Origin: Roseobacter sp. MED193 | Lineage (GTDB): Bacteria > Pseudomonadota > Alphaproteobacteria > Rhodobacterales > Rhodobacteraceae | Length of the DNA: 64,000 bases | Direction of reading: 5' to 3' | NCBI RefSeq assembly: GCF_000152965.1 | Contig: NZ_CH902583.1 | Span: 2,853,194 to 2,917,193 of the forward strand | Shown here: positions 1 to 8,882 of the stretch, piece after piece | Layout: the number at the start of each line of letters is the position of its first letter | Numbering within the stretch: position 1 is the stretch's first letter | Made by a program: the position numbers and the translations under genes | Notes under the pieces: model-generated | Seen by the model: only the letters and a program-made list of their open reading frames with translations | Told to the model about the DNA's origin: nothing | Database searches by the model: none

Positions 1-172
1 GCGTATCTGCGTAATCGATGCGGGGGCTGTCAAAGCCCTCGGCCCGTAGCCGGTCGCAGTCCTCGGCTTTGCGGCAAGAGGCAAAAACGCGCCAGCCGCG
101 ATCCCGCATGCCGCGTGCGGCGTCTAGGCCGATCCCAGAGGAGCAGCCAGTGATCAATATGGTTTTTTGCAT
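1..172 (-). CDS. Short-chain dehydrogenase/reductase, N-terminal part (runs off the window)
   Basis: Reading the minus strand from the ATG at 170-172 gives MQKTILITGCSSGIGLDAAR and onward, open to the window edge. The TGCSSGIG stretch at about residues 8-15 is the glycine-rich NAD(P)-binding turn (TGxxxGIG) of classical short-chain dehydrogenases, after a short beta strand. Only 57 codons are visible, so the catalytic Tyr-x3-Lys and the substrate cannot be judged. It lies downstream of the SH3 protein on the same strand after a 57-base gap and could share its transcript. Confidence 0.8.
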   Translation of the reverse strand, partial: MQKTILITGCSSGIGLDAARGMRDRGWRVFASCRKAEDCDRLRAEGFDSPRIDYADT

Positions 173-229
173 CCCTAAACCCTGTTTCCAATCGCCTGGT
201 CAGAAGTATGCCAAGCCCTTTGGCCAGAG

Positions 230-943
230 TTATGAGCGTTTCTTGCTCACCAGGGAAGCGGCAACCCAGCCGATCTTGTTGCCAATGCGGGTTCTAAGCT
301 GCAGCCAGCCAGTGCCGTTGTCTTCGACAATAAGAACCTCATCCCCCGCCAACAGCCGTGCGGTCACCGGATAGATCGTTCCTGGCCCTTGGCGCATATT
401 GACGCGCGAGGCGCGGATTTCGCGAATGTCGAGATAGCTTTCGGCTGGCGCAACAGGCTGGGCGGGTTCGGCGCCCGCCAGCCCGGTGTTTAGGGCCAAG
501 CCGCCAGTGCCACCTTGAATGTCTTGGCGGTTACTCATAGCGATGAGACCCCCCTGGATGTGGTCCATATGCAGGAGCCCGGTTTCGGCGCTTGGTGCAA
601 AGGCGCTGCTGGAGCTTTGCAGGTTTGCTCCAGCAGCGGCAATTTTTTCCAAGGCCACCGTCTGGCGATGGGCAGGATCTGCGCCGGGGCGCGATCCTGC
701 TGCAGGCTGGGCAGTTGCGGCTGGCTGCAAAACAGGCGCTGGAACCAAAGAGGCAGCGCGAATTTTGGCACTGCGTTGGAATTTGTTGGTCGCAGGGGAC
801 GTGGTTGCGAGGGGAGCGGAGGTGGTAGAGACTTCAGCCAACTGCTCAGGCGGGCGTTCAGGTGCAACAAAATCAGCCCCGCCGCTTATCTCGTAGAAGC
901 CCCAGCCCAAGAACGCAAAAGATACAATAGCAAAGCGCGACAT
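230..943 (-). CDS. Exported SH3-domain protein
   Basis: A 237-residue protein from the ATG at 943, preceded by a strong AGGGGG ribosome site; the frame stays open upstream but that part has no protein-like character. The N-terminus (MSRFAIVSFAFLGWGFYEIS) is a hydrophobic signal or anchor. A long low-complexity stretch rich in Ala, Pro, Ser and Thr follows. The last 65 or so residues form a bacterial SH3 domain (ASRVNMRQGPGTIYPVTARL, then GWLQLR and GWVAASLV), the fold found in many cell-envelope proteins that bind peptidoglycan or metal. A periplasmic or envelope role is likely; no catalytic domain is seen. It is divergent from parC. Confidence 0.8.
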   Translation of the reverse strand: MSRFAIVSFAFLGWGFYEISGGADFVAPERPPEQLAEVSTTSAPLATTSPATNKFQRSAKIRAASLVPAPVLQPAATAQPAAGSRPGADPAHRQTVALEKIAAAGANLQSSSSAFAPSAETGLLHMDHIQGGLIAMSNRQDIQGGTGGLALNTGLAGAEPAQPVAPAESYLDIREIRASRVNMRQGPGTIYPVTARLLAGDEVLIVEDNGTGWLQLRTRIGNKIGWVAASLVSKKRS

Positions 944-1260
944 AGCGCATCCCCCTGAACAATAAATCAATAGCGGCATAAATTGGCGGCACGTCCAAAT
1001 AAGCTGGAACACGGCATTGGACCACTGCGGCAGCACGTAAAGGCCGCCATAGCCTAATCTGATCTCCTTAATATAGTTCGAATCGTTGCAGAGCACAGGG
1101 GAGAGTGCTCGGGCTTCTCCCCCTTTGGGCGCTCTCAGCACAAACCGATTTGCGGGCAGGCGGGTGCAAAGGATGCTGCAAAGGCACCATCTGCTGCAAG
1201 GCGGTGGATAAATATGAACCATCGCTTTACCGCAGCAGGAGGTGGAAGTATCACAAAGGT
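944..1260. other. Divergent intergenic region between the SH3 protein and parC
   Basis: No convincing gene. It must hold the promoters for both divergent genes, but none stands out clearly. A 7-bp hairpin (GGGGAGA / TCTCCCC, near 1098-1123) lies in what would be the parC leader. An AGGAGG at about 1239-1244 lies some 17 bases before the parC start. Confidence 0.5.
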
Positions 1261-3606
1261 ATGAGCGACACCCAAGACGATACCGATGCCCCTATGCCGC
1301 AAAACGGCGAGATTCTGGAACCCCTGCGCCGCGCCATTGGGGAGCGCTACCTCACCTATGCGCTGAGTACCATCATGCACCGGGCCCTGCCTGATGCGCG
1401 CGATGGGTTGAAGCCGGTGCACCGGCGGATCCTTTATGCGATGAATCGGCTGCGGCTCAGCTCGACCGGGGGGTTTTTGAAATCGGCGAAGATTTCGGGC
1501 GATACCATGGGGGATTTTCACCCCCATGGCGATGCCGCGATCTATGATGCCATGGCCCGCCTGGCGCAGGACTTCAACGTCCGCTACCCGCTGGTTGATG
1601 GCCAAGGCAATTTTGGCAATATCGACGGCGACAACCCGGCGGCCTCACGCTACACCGAGGCGCGGATGACCTTCATCGCCGAGGCGATGCTGGAAGGGCT
1701 GAATGAGGATTCGGTAGATTTTCGCGACAACTACGATGGCCGCCTGACAGAGCCTGCGGTACTGCCTGCAACCTTCCCCAATATCCTTGCCAATGGGGCG
1801 GCGGGGATTGCCGTGGGCATGGCGACAAATATTCCGCCCCACAACATTGCGGAGCTGATTGATGCCTGCATCCACCTGATCAAATCGCCAGGCGCGGATG
1901 ATGACACCCTGTTGAAATATGTGCCGGGGCCTGATTTCCCCACGGGTGGCATTATCGTGGAACCCCGCGACAACATCGCCAAGGCCTATCGCACCGGGCG
2001 CGGGTCCTTCCGCCTGCGCTGCACCCATGAAGTCGAAGACCTGGGGCGGGGGCAGTGGCAGATCGTGGTCACCGAGATCCCCTACCAGGTTCAGAAATCC
2101 AAGCTGATCGAAAAGATCGCCGAGCTGATCCAGACCAAGAAGGTGCCGATTCTCGCCGATATCCGCGACGAAAGTGCTGAAGACATCCGCATCGTTCTGG
2201 AACCGAAGTCGAAGAATGTCGACCCGGATGTGTTGATGAACATGATGTTCCGCAACTCCGATCTGGAGCTGCGCTTTAGCCTCAACATGAATGTGCTGAT
2301 CGACGGTGTGACGCCCAAGGTCTGCTCGATGAAGGAAGTGCTGCGCGCCTTCCTCGATCACCGTCGCGACGTGTTGCGGCGCCGGTCTGAATACCGCATG
2401 GGCAAGATTGATCACCGGCTGGAGGTGTTGGATGGTTTTATCATCGCCTTCCTCAATCTGGACCGGGTGATTGATATCATCCGATATGACGAGGATCCAA
2501 AATCTGCTCTGATGCGGGAGAACTGGGGGCTGGATCACCCGCGGGCCTATGAAGAATCAGACTATGTCACCCCAGCACCGGGGGAGGGTGAACTGAGCGA
2601 AGTTCAGGCCGAGGCGATTCTCAACATGCGTCTGCGCTCGTTGCGCCGCCTCGAAGAGGTGGAGCTGACCAAGGAGCGCGACGCCCTACGCGAAGAGCGC
2701 GCTGGGCTGGTGGAGCTGTTGGGATCTGACGATCTGCAATGGAGCAAGATCACCGAACAGCTGCGGGCCACCAAGAAACAGTTTGGCAAAGACTATGTCG
2801 GTGGCGCCCGTCGCTCGCGCTTTGCCGAGGCTGGCGAGGTCGAAGAGGTGCCGCTGGAGGCCATGATCGACCGCGAACCGATTACCGTTGTCTGTAGCCA
2901 GATGGGCTGGATCCGGGCGATGACCGGCCATATCGATCTCAATCGCGAGCTGAAGTTCAAAGATGGCGATGGTGCAAGGTTTATCTTCCATGCGGAAACC
3001 ACTGACCGTTTGCTGGTCTTTGGCAGCAATGGCCGCTTCTACACCGTCAGCGCCGCCAATCTGCCCGGTGGGCGCGGCATGGGGGAGCCGCTGCGCCTGA
3101 TGGTGGATCTGCCCAATGAGGTCGAGATCGTCGACATCCTGATCCACAACCCAGAAGGAAAGCTTCTGGTGGCCTCTTCGGCAGGCAACGGGTTTATCTG
3201 CGCCGAGAAGGACATCGTGGCCCAGACCCGAACCGGCAAGCAGGTGCTGAACGTCAAGGATGACGACCGTGCCCAGATCTGTATTCCGGTGACGGGCGAC
3301 CACGTGGCGATTGTTTCGGAAAACGGCAAATTTCTGGTCTTCTCGGTCGAAGAGATGCCAGAGCTGACCCGCGGCAAGGGCGTGCGGCTGCAAAAATACA
3401 ATATGGCGCGCGGGAAACAGGGCTCGCTTGAGCTCGACGGTGGGCTCAGCGATATCACCACCTTCAACTGGGACGAAGGTATCTCCTGGGAAATGGGCGG
3501 TGGCAAGACCCGCCATGAAACGGACCTCAGCCAGTGGCTGGGCAAACGCGCCGGCATCGGCAAGCGGCCCCCCTATGGCTTCCCACGGAACTACAAATTC
3601 AAATAG
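1261..3606 (+). CDS. parC: DNA topoisomerase IV subunit A
   Basis: A 781-residue ParC, the DNA-cleaving subunit of topoisomerase IV, which with ParE decatenates daughter chromosomes. The start at 1261 (MSDTQDDTD) is chosen because the preceding 52 open codons look non-coding and the protein then begins a few residues before the conserved ERYLTYALSTI. The active-site tyrosine is Tyr131 in NPAASRYTEARM. The quinolone-determining region reads HPHGDAAIYDA (about 87-97), with Ala92 where E. coli ParC has Ser80 and Asp96 where it has Glu84. The C-terminal half carries the beta-pinwheel repeats that wrap DNA. It reads as ParC rather than GyrA, lacking an obvious GyrA-box; not tested by alignment. 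Confidence 0.93.
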   Translation: MSDTQDDTDAPMPQNGEILEPLRRAIGERYLTYALSTIMHRALPDARDGLKPVHRRILYAMNRLRLSSTGGFLKSAKISGDTMGDFHPHGDAAIYDAMARLAQDFNVRYPLVDGQGNFGNIDGDNPAASRYTEARMTFIAEAMLEGLNEDSVDFRDNYDGRLTEPAVLPATFPNILANGAAGIAVGMATNIPPHNIAELIDACIHLIKSPGADDDTLLKYVPGPDFPTGGIIVEPRDNIAKAYRTGRGSFRLRCTHEVEDLGRGQWQIVVTEIPYQVQKSKLIEKIAELIQTKKVPILADIRDESAEDIRIVLEPKSKNVDPDVLMNMMFRNSDLELRFSLNMNVLIDGVTPKVCSMKEVLRAFLDHRRDVLRRRSEYRMGKIDHRLEVLDGFIIAFLNLDRVIDIIRYDEDPKSALMRENWGLDHPRAYEESDYVTPAPGEGELSEVQAEAILNMRLRSLRRLEEVELTKERDALREERAGLVELLGSDDLQWSKITEQLRATKKQFGKDYVGGARRSRFAEAGEVEEVPLEAMIDREPITVVCSQMGWIRAMTGHIDLNRELKFKDGDGARFIFHAETTDRLLVFGSNGRFYTVSAANLPGGRGMGEPLRLMVDLPNEVEIVDILIHNPEGKLLVASSAGNGFICAEKDIVAQTRTGKQVLNVKDDDRAQICIPVTGDHVAIVSENGKFLVFSVEEMPELTRGKGVRLQKYNMARGKQGSLELDGGLSDITTFNWDEGISWEMGGGKTRHETDLSQWLGKRAGIGKRPPYGFPRNYKFK

Positions 3607-3655
3607 TGGGACGTTTTTCGCCTATGATCTGTGACCCTTAGGCCACCGAAATTGT

Positions 3656-3698
3656 CAGAGCCGCCCCATCCGGTTTACCGATTGGGCGGCTCTGGTTT
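3656..3698 (+). terminator. Probable terminator after parC
   Basis: An 11-bp perfect inverted repeat (CAGAGCCGCCC / GGGCGGCTCTG) with a 17-base loop, followed by a weak T tract (GTTTAT). It lies 50 bases after parC and would separate it from the lipoprotein gene. Confidence 0.6.
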
Positions 3699-3746
3699 AT
3701 CTGACGCTAGACCAAAACCCATAGTTGTTACCCGATGAGGCCTTTG

Positions 3747-4367
3747 ATGATCCGAATTCTTGCTCTTTTGGCCTCGATGGTCCTGCTGGCGGCCTGCGAA
3801 GAAACCCAGTTGAACGAGGCCAAAGAGGACCTTGGCGATTTCAACATGCGGGTCTCGTTCGTCTATACCGACAAGGCGCTGCAATGGCCGCTGTCACGGG
3901 CTGCCGAAACGTCTGAATGGAACGAGCCCATTGAGCGCGCCCTGGAGGCGCGGCTGGGGCGCTACAATGGCTCCGGCAAATATGATGTGGCTATCACGCT
4001 GGAAGGCTTCTTGCTGGCCACTGGCGGCATCCCGGTCCTGATGAACCCCAAAAGCGCTGCTGTGGTGAATGTCTTTGTCTATGATGTGAACACCAAGACC
4101 TACCTGCTCAAAGAGCATCAAATGAAAATATTTGAAGACACCACTGGCGAGAGCGCCATTATCGGATCGGGCTACAGCCGCACCAAGGCAGAGCAAATCG
4201 ATGGGCTCGCCCTGAAAATTGTTGATGGGCTGGAAGAATACATGGCCGAGCAACGTGTTGAAAAAGGCTGGTTTGGCGGGGCGCAACCCGCTGATGACAG
4301 CGCCAGCGCCGCAGCCCCGTCCACCCAGCCTGAACCTCGTCCTGTGGCCGAGGATGTTGCAGAGTAA
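3747..4367 (+). CDS. Conserved lipoprotein of unknown function (DUF6778-like)
   Basis: About 206 residues. A short hydrophobic leader (MIRILALLASMVLLAAC) ends in the lipobox LAAC, so the protein is predicted to be lipidated and envelope-anchored. The start at 3747 is preferred because TGAGG sits six bases upstream; an in-frame ATG at 3735 adds four residues. The mature part has an alpha/beta look (YDVAITLEGF, AAVVNVFVYDVNTKTYLL) and a Ser/Ala/Pro-rich tail. It resembles a lipoprotein family common in Roseobacters, but the family name is from memory and the role is unknown. It stands alone between parC and tuf. Confidence 0.75.
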   Translation: MIRILALLASMVLLAACEETQLNEAKEDLGDFNMRVSFVYTDKALQWPLSRAAETSEWNEPIERALEARLGRYNGSGKYDVAITLEGFLLATGGIPVLMNPKSAAVVNVFVYDVNTKTYLLKEHQMKIFEDTTGESAIIGSGYSRTKAEQIDGLALKIVDGLEEYMAEQRVEKGWFGGAQPADDSASAAAPSTQPEPRPVAEDVAE

Positions 4368-4418
4368 AAACAAGCTGCGGGAAGATGGCTAAAAGCTGCC
4401 TGATCAAACAGGTACGGG

Positions 4419-4447
4419 TTGATTTTCCTCTCCAAACCAAATATGCG
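4419..4447 (+). promoter_or_regulatory. Possible sigma-70-type promoter of tuf
   Basis: TTGATT, a 17-base spacer and TATGCG lie about 65 bases before the tuf start. The -35 is good but the -10 matches poorly, so this is a suggestion only. Confidence 0.3.
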
Positions 4448-4510
4448 GCGCGCGCAGAGGAAATCTTTGGGTCGGTTGTCGGCCCTCTCTTTCAAAAGGG
4501 CGCCTAAAGA

Positions 4511-5686
4511 ATGGCTAAGGAAAAGTTTGAACGTAATAAGCCGCACGTCAACATCGGCACCATCGGCCACGTTGACCACGGTAAAACCACTCTGACCGCA
4601 GCGATCACCAAATACTTTGGTGACTTCAAAGCCTACGACCAGATCGACGGCGCACCAGAAGAAAAAGCGCGCGGCATCACCATCTCGACTGCTCACGTTG
4701 AGTATGAAACCGAGACCCGCCACTACGCGCACGTCGACTGCCCCGGCCACGCTGACTATGTGAAAAACATGATCACCGGTGCGGCGCAGATGGATGGCGC
4801 CATCCTGGTTGTGAACGCGGCTGACGGCCCTATGCCTCAGACTCGTGAGCACATCCTGCTGGGTCGCCAGGTTGGCATCCCTTACATGGTTGTCTTCATG
4901 AACAAAGTTGACCAGGTCGACGACGAAGAGCTGCTCGAGCTGGTTGAAATGGAAATCCGTGAGCTGCTGTCCTCCTATGAGTACCCTGGCGACGATATTC
5001 CAATCATCGCAGGTTCCGCTCTGGCGGCGATGGAAGGCACCACCCCTGAAATCGGCGAAGAGAAAATCAAAGAGCTGATGGCAGCGGTTGACGAGTATAT
5101 CCCCACGCCTGCGCGTGCGGTTGACCAGCCCTTCCTGATGCCTGTTGAAGACGTGTTCTCGATCTCTGGTCGTGGTACCGTTGTGACTGGCCGTGTTGAG
5201 CGTGGCGTGATCAATGTTGGTGACAGCATTGAAATCGTTGGCATCAAAGACACTCAGACCACCACCTGTACCGGTGTTGAAATGTTCCGCAAGCTGCTGG
5301 ATCGCGGTGAAGCTGGCGACAACATCGGCGCCCTGCTGCGCGGCATCGACCGTGAAGCTGTTGAGCGTGGCCAGGTTCTGTGCGCACCTAAGTCGGTTCA
5401 GCCTCACACCAAGTTCGAAGCTGAAGCCTATATCCTGACCAAGGATGAAGGTGGCCGTCACACGCCGTTCTTCGCGAACTACCGTCCACAGTTCTACTTC
5501 CGGACCACAGATGTCACCGGCACCGTTACTCTGCCCGAGGGCACCGAGATGGTTATGCCAGGCGACAACCTGAAGTTCGACGTTGAACTGATCGCCCCGA
5601 TCGCGATGGAAAACGGTCTGCGCTTTGCGATCCGCGAAGGCGGCCGCACCGTTGGCGCCGGCGTCGTTTCCAAAATCACCGAGTGA
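4511..5686 (+). CDS. tuf: Elongation factor Tu
   Basis: EF-Tu, 391 residues, the GTPase that carries aminoacyl-tRNA to the ribosome. The G1 loop GHVDHGKT is at 19-26, the switch II region has DCPGHADY, and NKVD is the G4 base-recognition motif. Domains 2 and 3 follow at about 205-391 ([13 protein letters not shown] to [13 protein letters not shown]). Length is typical for alphaproteobacteria. Codon use is strongly biased, as expected for one of the most expressed genes. It lies about 1.5 kb upstream of rpsJ, separated by its own terminator and an outer-membrane protein gene. A second tuf copy elsewhere would be usual but cannot be seen here. Confidence 0.98.
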   Translation: MAKEKFERNKPHVNIGTIGHVDHGKTTLTAAITKYFGDFKAYDQIDGAPEEKARGITISTAHVEYETETRHYAHVDCPGHADYVKNMITGAAQMDGAILVVNAADGPMPQTREHILLGRQVGIPYMVVFMNKVDQVDDEELLELVEMEIRELLSSYEYPGDDIPIIAGSALAAMEGTTPEIGEEKIKELMAAVDEYIPTPARAVDQPFLMPVEDVFSISGRGTVVTGRVERGVINVGDSIEIVGIKDTQTTTCTGVEMFRKLLDRGEAGDNIGALLRGIDREAVERGQVLCAPKSVQPHTKFEAEAYILTKDEGGRHTPFFANYRPQFYFRTTDVTGTVTLPEGTEMVMPGDNLKFDVELIAPIAMENGLRFAIREGGRTVGAGVVSKITE

Positions 5687-5705
5687 TTTTGAAACAGCGG
5701 TGACA

Positions 5706-5734
5706 GGTGATCTTCCCCAGCGGGGGAAATCACC
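5706..5734 (+). repeat. Inverted repeat downstream of tuf
   Basis: GGTGATCTTCCCC and GGGGAAATCACC form a near-perfect stem with a short loop just after the tuf stop and before the main terminator. It may protect the 3' end of the abundant tuf mRNA; this is inference. Confidence 0.45.
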
Positions 5735-5756
5735 GAGAGCCACACCGGTGAAAAGA

Positions 5757-5788
5757 AAGAAAGGGCGTCCCTAGGGGCGCCCTTTTTC
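5757..5788 (+). terminator. Rho-independent terminator of tuf
   Basis: AAAGGGCGTCCC, a short loop and GGGGCGCCCTTTTTCT: a GC-rich stem with one G-T pair followed by five T residues. Confidence 0.85.
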
Positions 5789-5824
5789 TGTGCAGGGTAG
5801 GGAATTTGCGAGGCTCTGCCTCGC

Positions 5825-5853
5825 GCTCCGGAATATTTGGGGAAAGATGATGG
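5825..5853 (+). repeat. Copy 1 of a dispersed intergenic motif
   Basis: GCTCCGGAATATTTGGGGAA followed by AGATGATG. It is closely similar to the motif at 31490-31523. Similar motifs are, from memory, scattered through Roseobacter genomes close to gene ends. Confidence 0.5.
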
Positions 5854-5863
5854 GGGAGGGGGC

Positions 5864-5899
5864 GCTGGCTATAGCCCTGTTGCTGGCTATAGCCCTGTT
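5864..5899 (+). repeat. Perfect 2 x 18-bp tandem repeat
   Basis: GCTGGCTATAGCCCTGTT occurs twice head to tail with no mismatch. Each unit contains the palindrome GGCTATAGCC. Confidence 0.9.
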
Positions 5900-6350
5900 A
5901 ATGTCAATGCTGCCTTTGGTTTTTGGCGCAAAGCAATCAATCCCTTATTGGAGGCTTTTTCATTTTCCCAAAAATGCCGAGGGGCAGCGCCTCGAACTGC
6001 TGACAGAAGAACGACGCATCAAACAGCAAGAAAAGGCTTCATTCTCATTTGAAGTGAGTGGTCGGCGTGAAAAACTATGAGGCGCTGCGGATGTGCTTGG
6101 GTTTGAAAAGGTAGCTGTGTGGTTCCCTCCTCTATTGGTTTTGCAAACAATGAAGGTTTCAAGGGTCTTTAGTAGTGTTGCGAAATGGGCACGGGCGGTA
6201 GAGCGCGCGCCTGCATGGATTGAGGTGCCATTTTAGTGTGCAGGAAAAACGCGTAGGCACACCCAGTATTCAGACAAACACCTGCGTTCGTTAGACAATA
6301 CACGCGATTACAATGGTCGATTTTGATCGATATAATTTCTAAGGGAAAAT

Positions 6351-6956
6351 ATGACTAAGAAAACTATTGCCGCTTTGGCCCTTATTGCTGTTTCCGCAAC
6401 ACCAGCCGTATCGGCCGAAAACTATTTTGGTTTCGCGATTGAGGGCATGTCGGCGGAATCAACAACGACCGGAAGTGTAAGTGGACATGTCTCGAAGGCG
6501 GTCGTTCCAGGTGTCTCGGTTATTGTGGGCCGTACCTATGAAACTGGGAACTTCTTTTGGGGTATTGAAGGCAGTGCCACAATGAACTTTGGTAAGGACT
6601 TCGATAACAACGGCACTCGCTGCTCCACCAGCGCTAGCGGCCCATATGTGTGTGACCAAACAGCAGCGGTTCGGGTTTACGGGGTTATCGGCAAGGAGTT
6701 TGATGGTTTCGATCTCTACGGTAAATTGGGGTACGGCGCGGCTTTTGGTGATTTTGCGACAAACACCAACACTCAGGCTAGCGGCTCGATAAGAGGCGCT
6801 ACTGTGGCTGTGGGTGCTGCTCGTGAGGTCGAAAAGTTCGGAAAAATCTTTGCCGAAGTGATCTATGATGACTTTCGGTCCTCCCACCAGCCCGGCGGCT
6901 TTGACAGCAACTACAAATCTGTAGGGCTCCGCGTGGGCTTGATGAAGCCGTTCTGA
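6351..6956 (+). CDS. Outer-membrane beta-barrel protein
   Basis: 201 residues. A clear signal peptide (MTKKTIAALALIAVSATPAVSA, cut before ENYF) is followed by alternating hydrophobic/polar strands (NFFWGIEGSATMNFG, FDLYGKLGYGAAFGD, KSVGLRVGLMKPF). The chain ends in Phe, the usual signal for Bam-mediated barrel insertion. Size and pattern fit an eight-stranded OmpA/OmpX- or Omp25-like barrel. The AAGGGA ribosome site lies just before the ATG. It is flanked by AT-rich sequence upstream and a terminator downstream, so it is probably a single-gene unit. No function can be assigned beyond the fold. Confidence 0.8.
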   Translation: MTKKTIAALALIAVSATPAVSAENYFGFAIEGMSAESTTTGSVSGHVSKAVVPGVSVIVGRTYETGNFFWGIEGSATMNFGKDFDNNGTRCSTSASGPYVCDQTAAVRVYGVIGKEFDGFDLYGKLGYGAAFGDFATNTNTQASGSIRGATVAVGAAREVEKFGKIFAEVIYDDFRSSHQPGGFDSNYKSVGLRVGLMKPF

Positions 6957-6970
6957 TTTTCAAAAGTGTA

Positions 6971-7006
6971 GCCAGGGCCCCTTGTCTCGGGGGGCCTGGT
7001 TTTATT
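6971..7006 (+). terminator. Terminator of the outer-membrane protein gene
   Basis: CCAGGGCCCC and GGGGGGCCTGG form a stem with one mismatch, followed by TTTTATT. Confidence 0.75.
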
Positions 7007-7077
7007 GGTTAAGAGATCCATCTAAGGGCTACCTTAAAAGCCCGTCTTTCTTTTTTCTTCCAGCATGGCGATGTCTC

Positions 7078-7106
7078 TTGCCTGACTCGCTATTCAGGCG
7101 TATAGG
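7078..7106 (+). promoter_or_regulatory. Candidate promoter of the S10 operon
   Basis: TTGCCT at 7078-7083, exactly 17 bases, then TATAGG at 7101-7106. This is a good vegetative-type promoter and would start transcription near 7113, giving a leader of about 110 bases ahead of rpsJ. Confidence 0.45.
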
Positions 7107-7130
7107 GCGCTAGTTCGCTTCGTGCGAATG

Positions 7131-7157
7131 AAGGCGGGGTGATTCCCGCCTTTTGGG
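7131..7157 (+). promoter_or_regulatory. Hairpin with T-run in the S10 leader (possible attenuator)
   Basis: AAGGCGGG and CCCGCCTT form an 8-bp perfect stem with a 6-base loop, followed by TTGGG. It lies between the candidate promoter and rpsJ, where E. coli carries the L4-controlled S10 attenuator. Whether it terminates or regulates is inference. Confidence 0.45.
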
Positions 7158-7224
7158 TTCGATGAGGGTAAGCGGTGGTCGCTGCCCCTCCTCTCAACCT
7201 TCACGCCTAGATAAAGGCTGACTA

Positions 7225-7539
7225 ATGCAAAGCCAAAATATCCGTATTCGGCTCAAGGCATTTGACTATCGTGTACTGGACGCCAGCACACAAGAGATCG
7301 TCAACACTGCCAAGCGGACCGGCGCGACTGTTCGCGGCCCGATCCCACTGCCAAACAAGATCGAGAAATTCACTGTTCTGCGTGGTCCCCACGTTGACAA
7401 GAAATCTCGTGACCAGTTCGAGATCCGTACGCACAAGCGTATGCTCGACATCGTTGATCCGACCCCCCAGACCGTGGACGCGCTTATGAAGCTCGACCTG
7501 GCCGCTGGTGTGGACGTCGAGATCAAGCTGCAATCTTAA
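7225..7539 (+). CDS. rpsJ: 30S ribosomal protein S10
   Basis: S10, 104 residues, a 30S head protein that also pairs with NusB in antitermination. The sequence [19 protein letters not shown] and the [20 protein letters not shown] loop are diagnostic. First gene of the S10 block, followed after 18 bases by rplC. Confidence 0.98.
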   Translation: MQSQNIRIRLKAFDYRVLDASTQEIVNTAKRTGATVRGPIPLPNKIEKFTVLRGPHVDKKSRDQFEIRTHKRMLDIVDPTPQTVDALMKLDLAAGVDVEIKLQS

Positions 7540-7557
7540 GATCGGAGGGTATAGATA

Positions 7558-8268
7558 ATGCGCTCTGGTATTATTGCAAAAAAAGTCGGCATGACCCGTC
7601 TGTTCATGGAAGATGGTCAGCAGATCCCTGTGACCGTTCTTCACCTGGACGGCCTGCAGGTCGTGTCTCAGCGTACCGATGACAAAGACGGCTACACAGC
7701 TGTTCAGCTCGGTGCGGGTTCCGCCAAAGCAAAACGCACATCCAAAGCGATGCGCGGTCACTTTGCGGCCTCCAAAGTAGAGCCTAAGCGTAAGCTCGTG
7801 GAATTCCGCGTGCCTGCCGATGCTCTCATCGAAGTTGGCGCCGAAATCTCGGCCGAGCACTTCCTGGAAGGTCAAAAAGTTGACGTGACCGGTACTTCGA
7901 TCGGTAAAGGTTTTGCCGGTGCGATGAAGCGCTGGAACTTTGGTGGTCTGCGCGCGACACACGGTGTTTCGATTTCGCACCGTTCGCACGGTTCCACCGG
8001 CCAGTGTCAGGATCCCGGTAAGGTTTTCAAAGGCAAGAAGATGGCTGGTCACATGGGCGCTGCCCGCGTTACCACACAGAACCTGGAAGTCGTCAAAACT
8101 GACGCCGACCGTGGTCTGGTCTTCATCAAAGGCGCCGTACCTGGTCCGAAATCCGGCTGGGTTACCGTCAAGGATGCCGTGAAGAAGAAAGCTCCTGAAG
8201 GTCTTCCCTTCCCAGCTGGTATCAAAGCCGCTGCGAGCGAAGCCCCTGCGGAAGGTGGTGAAGCATGA
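7558..8268 (+). CDS. rplC: 50S ribosomal protein L3
   Basis: L3, 236 residues, an early assembly protein next to the peptidyl-transferase centre. The N-terminus [15 protein letters not shown] and the central [20 protein letters not shown] are characteristic. The Gln at about residue 149 in SHGSTGQCQ is the residue methylated by PrmB in E. coli. The C-terminus has a lineage-specific Ala/Glu tail. Its stop overlaps the rplD start by four bases (ATGA), indicating translational coupling. Confidence 0.98.
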   Translation: MRSGIIAKKVGMTRLFMEDGQQIPVTVLHLDGLQVVSQRTDDKDGYTAVQLGAGSAKAKRTSKAMRGHFAASKVEPKRKLVEFRVPADALIEVGAEISAEHFLEGQKVDVTGTSIGKGFAGAMKRWNFGGLRATHGVSISHRSHGSTGQCQDPGKVFKGKKMAGHMGAARVTTQNLEVVKTDADRGLVFIKGAVPGPKSGWVTVKDAVKKKAPEGLPFPAGIKAAASEAPAEGGEA

Positions 8269-8882
8269 AACTTGATGTGATGAATCTCGACGGCAGCAAA
8301 GCTGGCGACATCGAGCTGAACGCTGACCTCTTTGGTCTGGAGCCACGTGCGGACATTCTGCACCGTGTGGTCCGCTGGCAGCGTAACAACGCACAGGCCG
8401 GTACCCACAAGGTAAAGACCCGTTCGGAAGTCAAATACTCGACCAAGAAGATCTACCGTCAGAAAGGCACCGGCGGCGCACGTCACGGCGCACGTTCTGC
8501 TCCGATCTTCCGCGGTGGTGGTATCTACAAAGGCCCCGTTGTGCGTTCGCACGGCCACGAGCTGACCAAAAAGTTCCGCAAGCTGGGTCTGCGTCACGCA
8601 CTCTCCGCTAAGGCAAAAGCCGGCGAACTGGTGGTGATCTCTGACGCCGCTGCCGAAGGCAAAACCGGTGCTCTGGCCAAACAGGTTGCAAACCTGGGCT
8701 GGAAACGCGCGCTGGTCATCGACGGTGCCGAAGTAAACGAAGGCTTCCTGAAAGCCTCGCGCAACATTGAAGGTCTGGATATCCTGCCAACAATGGGTGC
8801 AAACGTTTACGACATCCTGAAGCGTGACACCCTGGTTATCACCAAGGCTGGTCTCGAAGCACTGGAGGCTCGTTTGAAATGA
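8265..8882 (+). CDS. rplD: 50S ribosomal protein L4
   Basis: L4, 205 residues, lines the exit tunnel through its extended loop ([20 protein letters not shown] followed by [18 protein letters not shown]). In E. coli L4 also represses the S10 operon; the hairpin at 7131-7157 is a possible target here, unproven. Overlaps rplC and rplW by four bases each. Confidence 0.98.
   Translation: MKLDVMNLDGSKAGDIELNADLFGLEPRADILHRVVRWQRNNAQAGTHKVKTRSEVKYSTKKIYRQKGTGGARHGARSAPIFRGGGIYKGPVVRSHGHELTKKFRKLGLRHALSAKAKAGELVVISDAAAEGKTGALAKQVANLGWKRALVIDGAEVNEGFLKASRNIEGLDILPTMGANVYDILKRDTLVITKAGLEALEARLK

Larger units (their letters stand above)
5789..6350. other. Intergenic region between tuf and the outer-membrane protein
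   Basis: About 560 bases without a gene I can support. It contains one copy of an intergenic motif also found near 31490, and a perfect 18-bp tandem duplication at 5864-5899. One open frame (5790-6080) runs through both elements; its hydrophobic stretch is created by the tandem repeat, so I do not call it a gene. The last 120 bases are AT-richer and probably hold the promoter of the next gene. Confidence 0.5.

Noticed and set aside
944..1222. Upstream extension of the SH3 protein by 93 codons
   Set aside because: Not protein-like; the ATG at 943 has a strong ribosome site and a signal sequence right after it.
1105..1260. Upstream extension of parC by 52 codons
   Set aside because: Cysteine-rich, low-likelihood protein sequence; the ATG at 1261 gives the usual ParC start.
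4172..5743. 523-residue open frame on the minus strand opposite tuf
   Set aside because: It is a shadow of the strongly codon-biased tuf gene; composition is His/Gln/Val-rich without any domain.
5790..6080. 96-codon frame after tuf with a hydrophobic stretch
   Set aside because: It runs through a dispersed intergenic motif and its hydrophobic part is produced by the 18-bp tandem repeat; no good ribosome site.
6308..6336. TTACAA-17-TATAAT before the outer-membrane protein gene
   Set aside because: The match is excellent, but transcription would start at about 6343, after the AAGGGA ribosome site had begun, so it is probably not the promoter of this gene as read.
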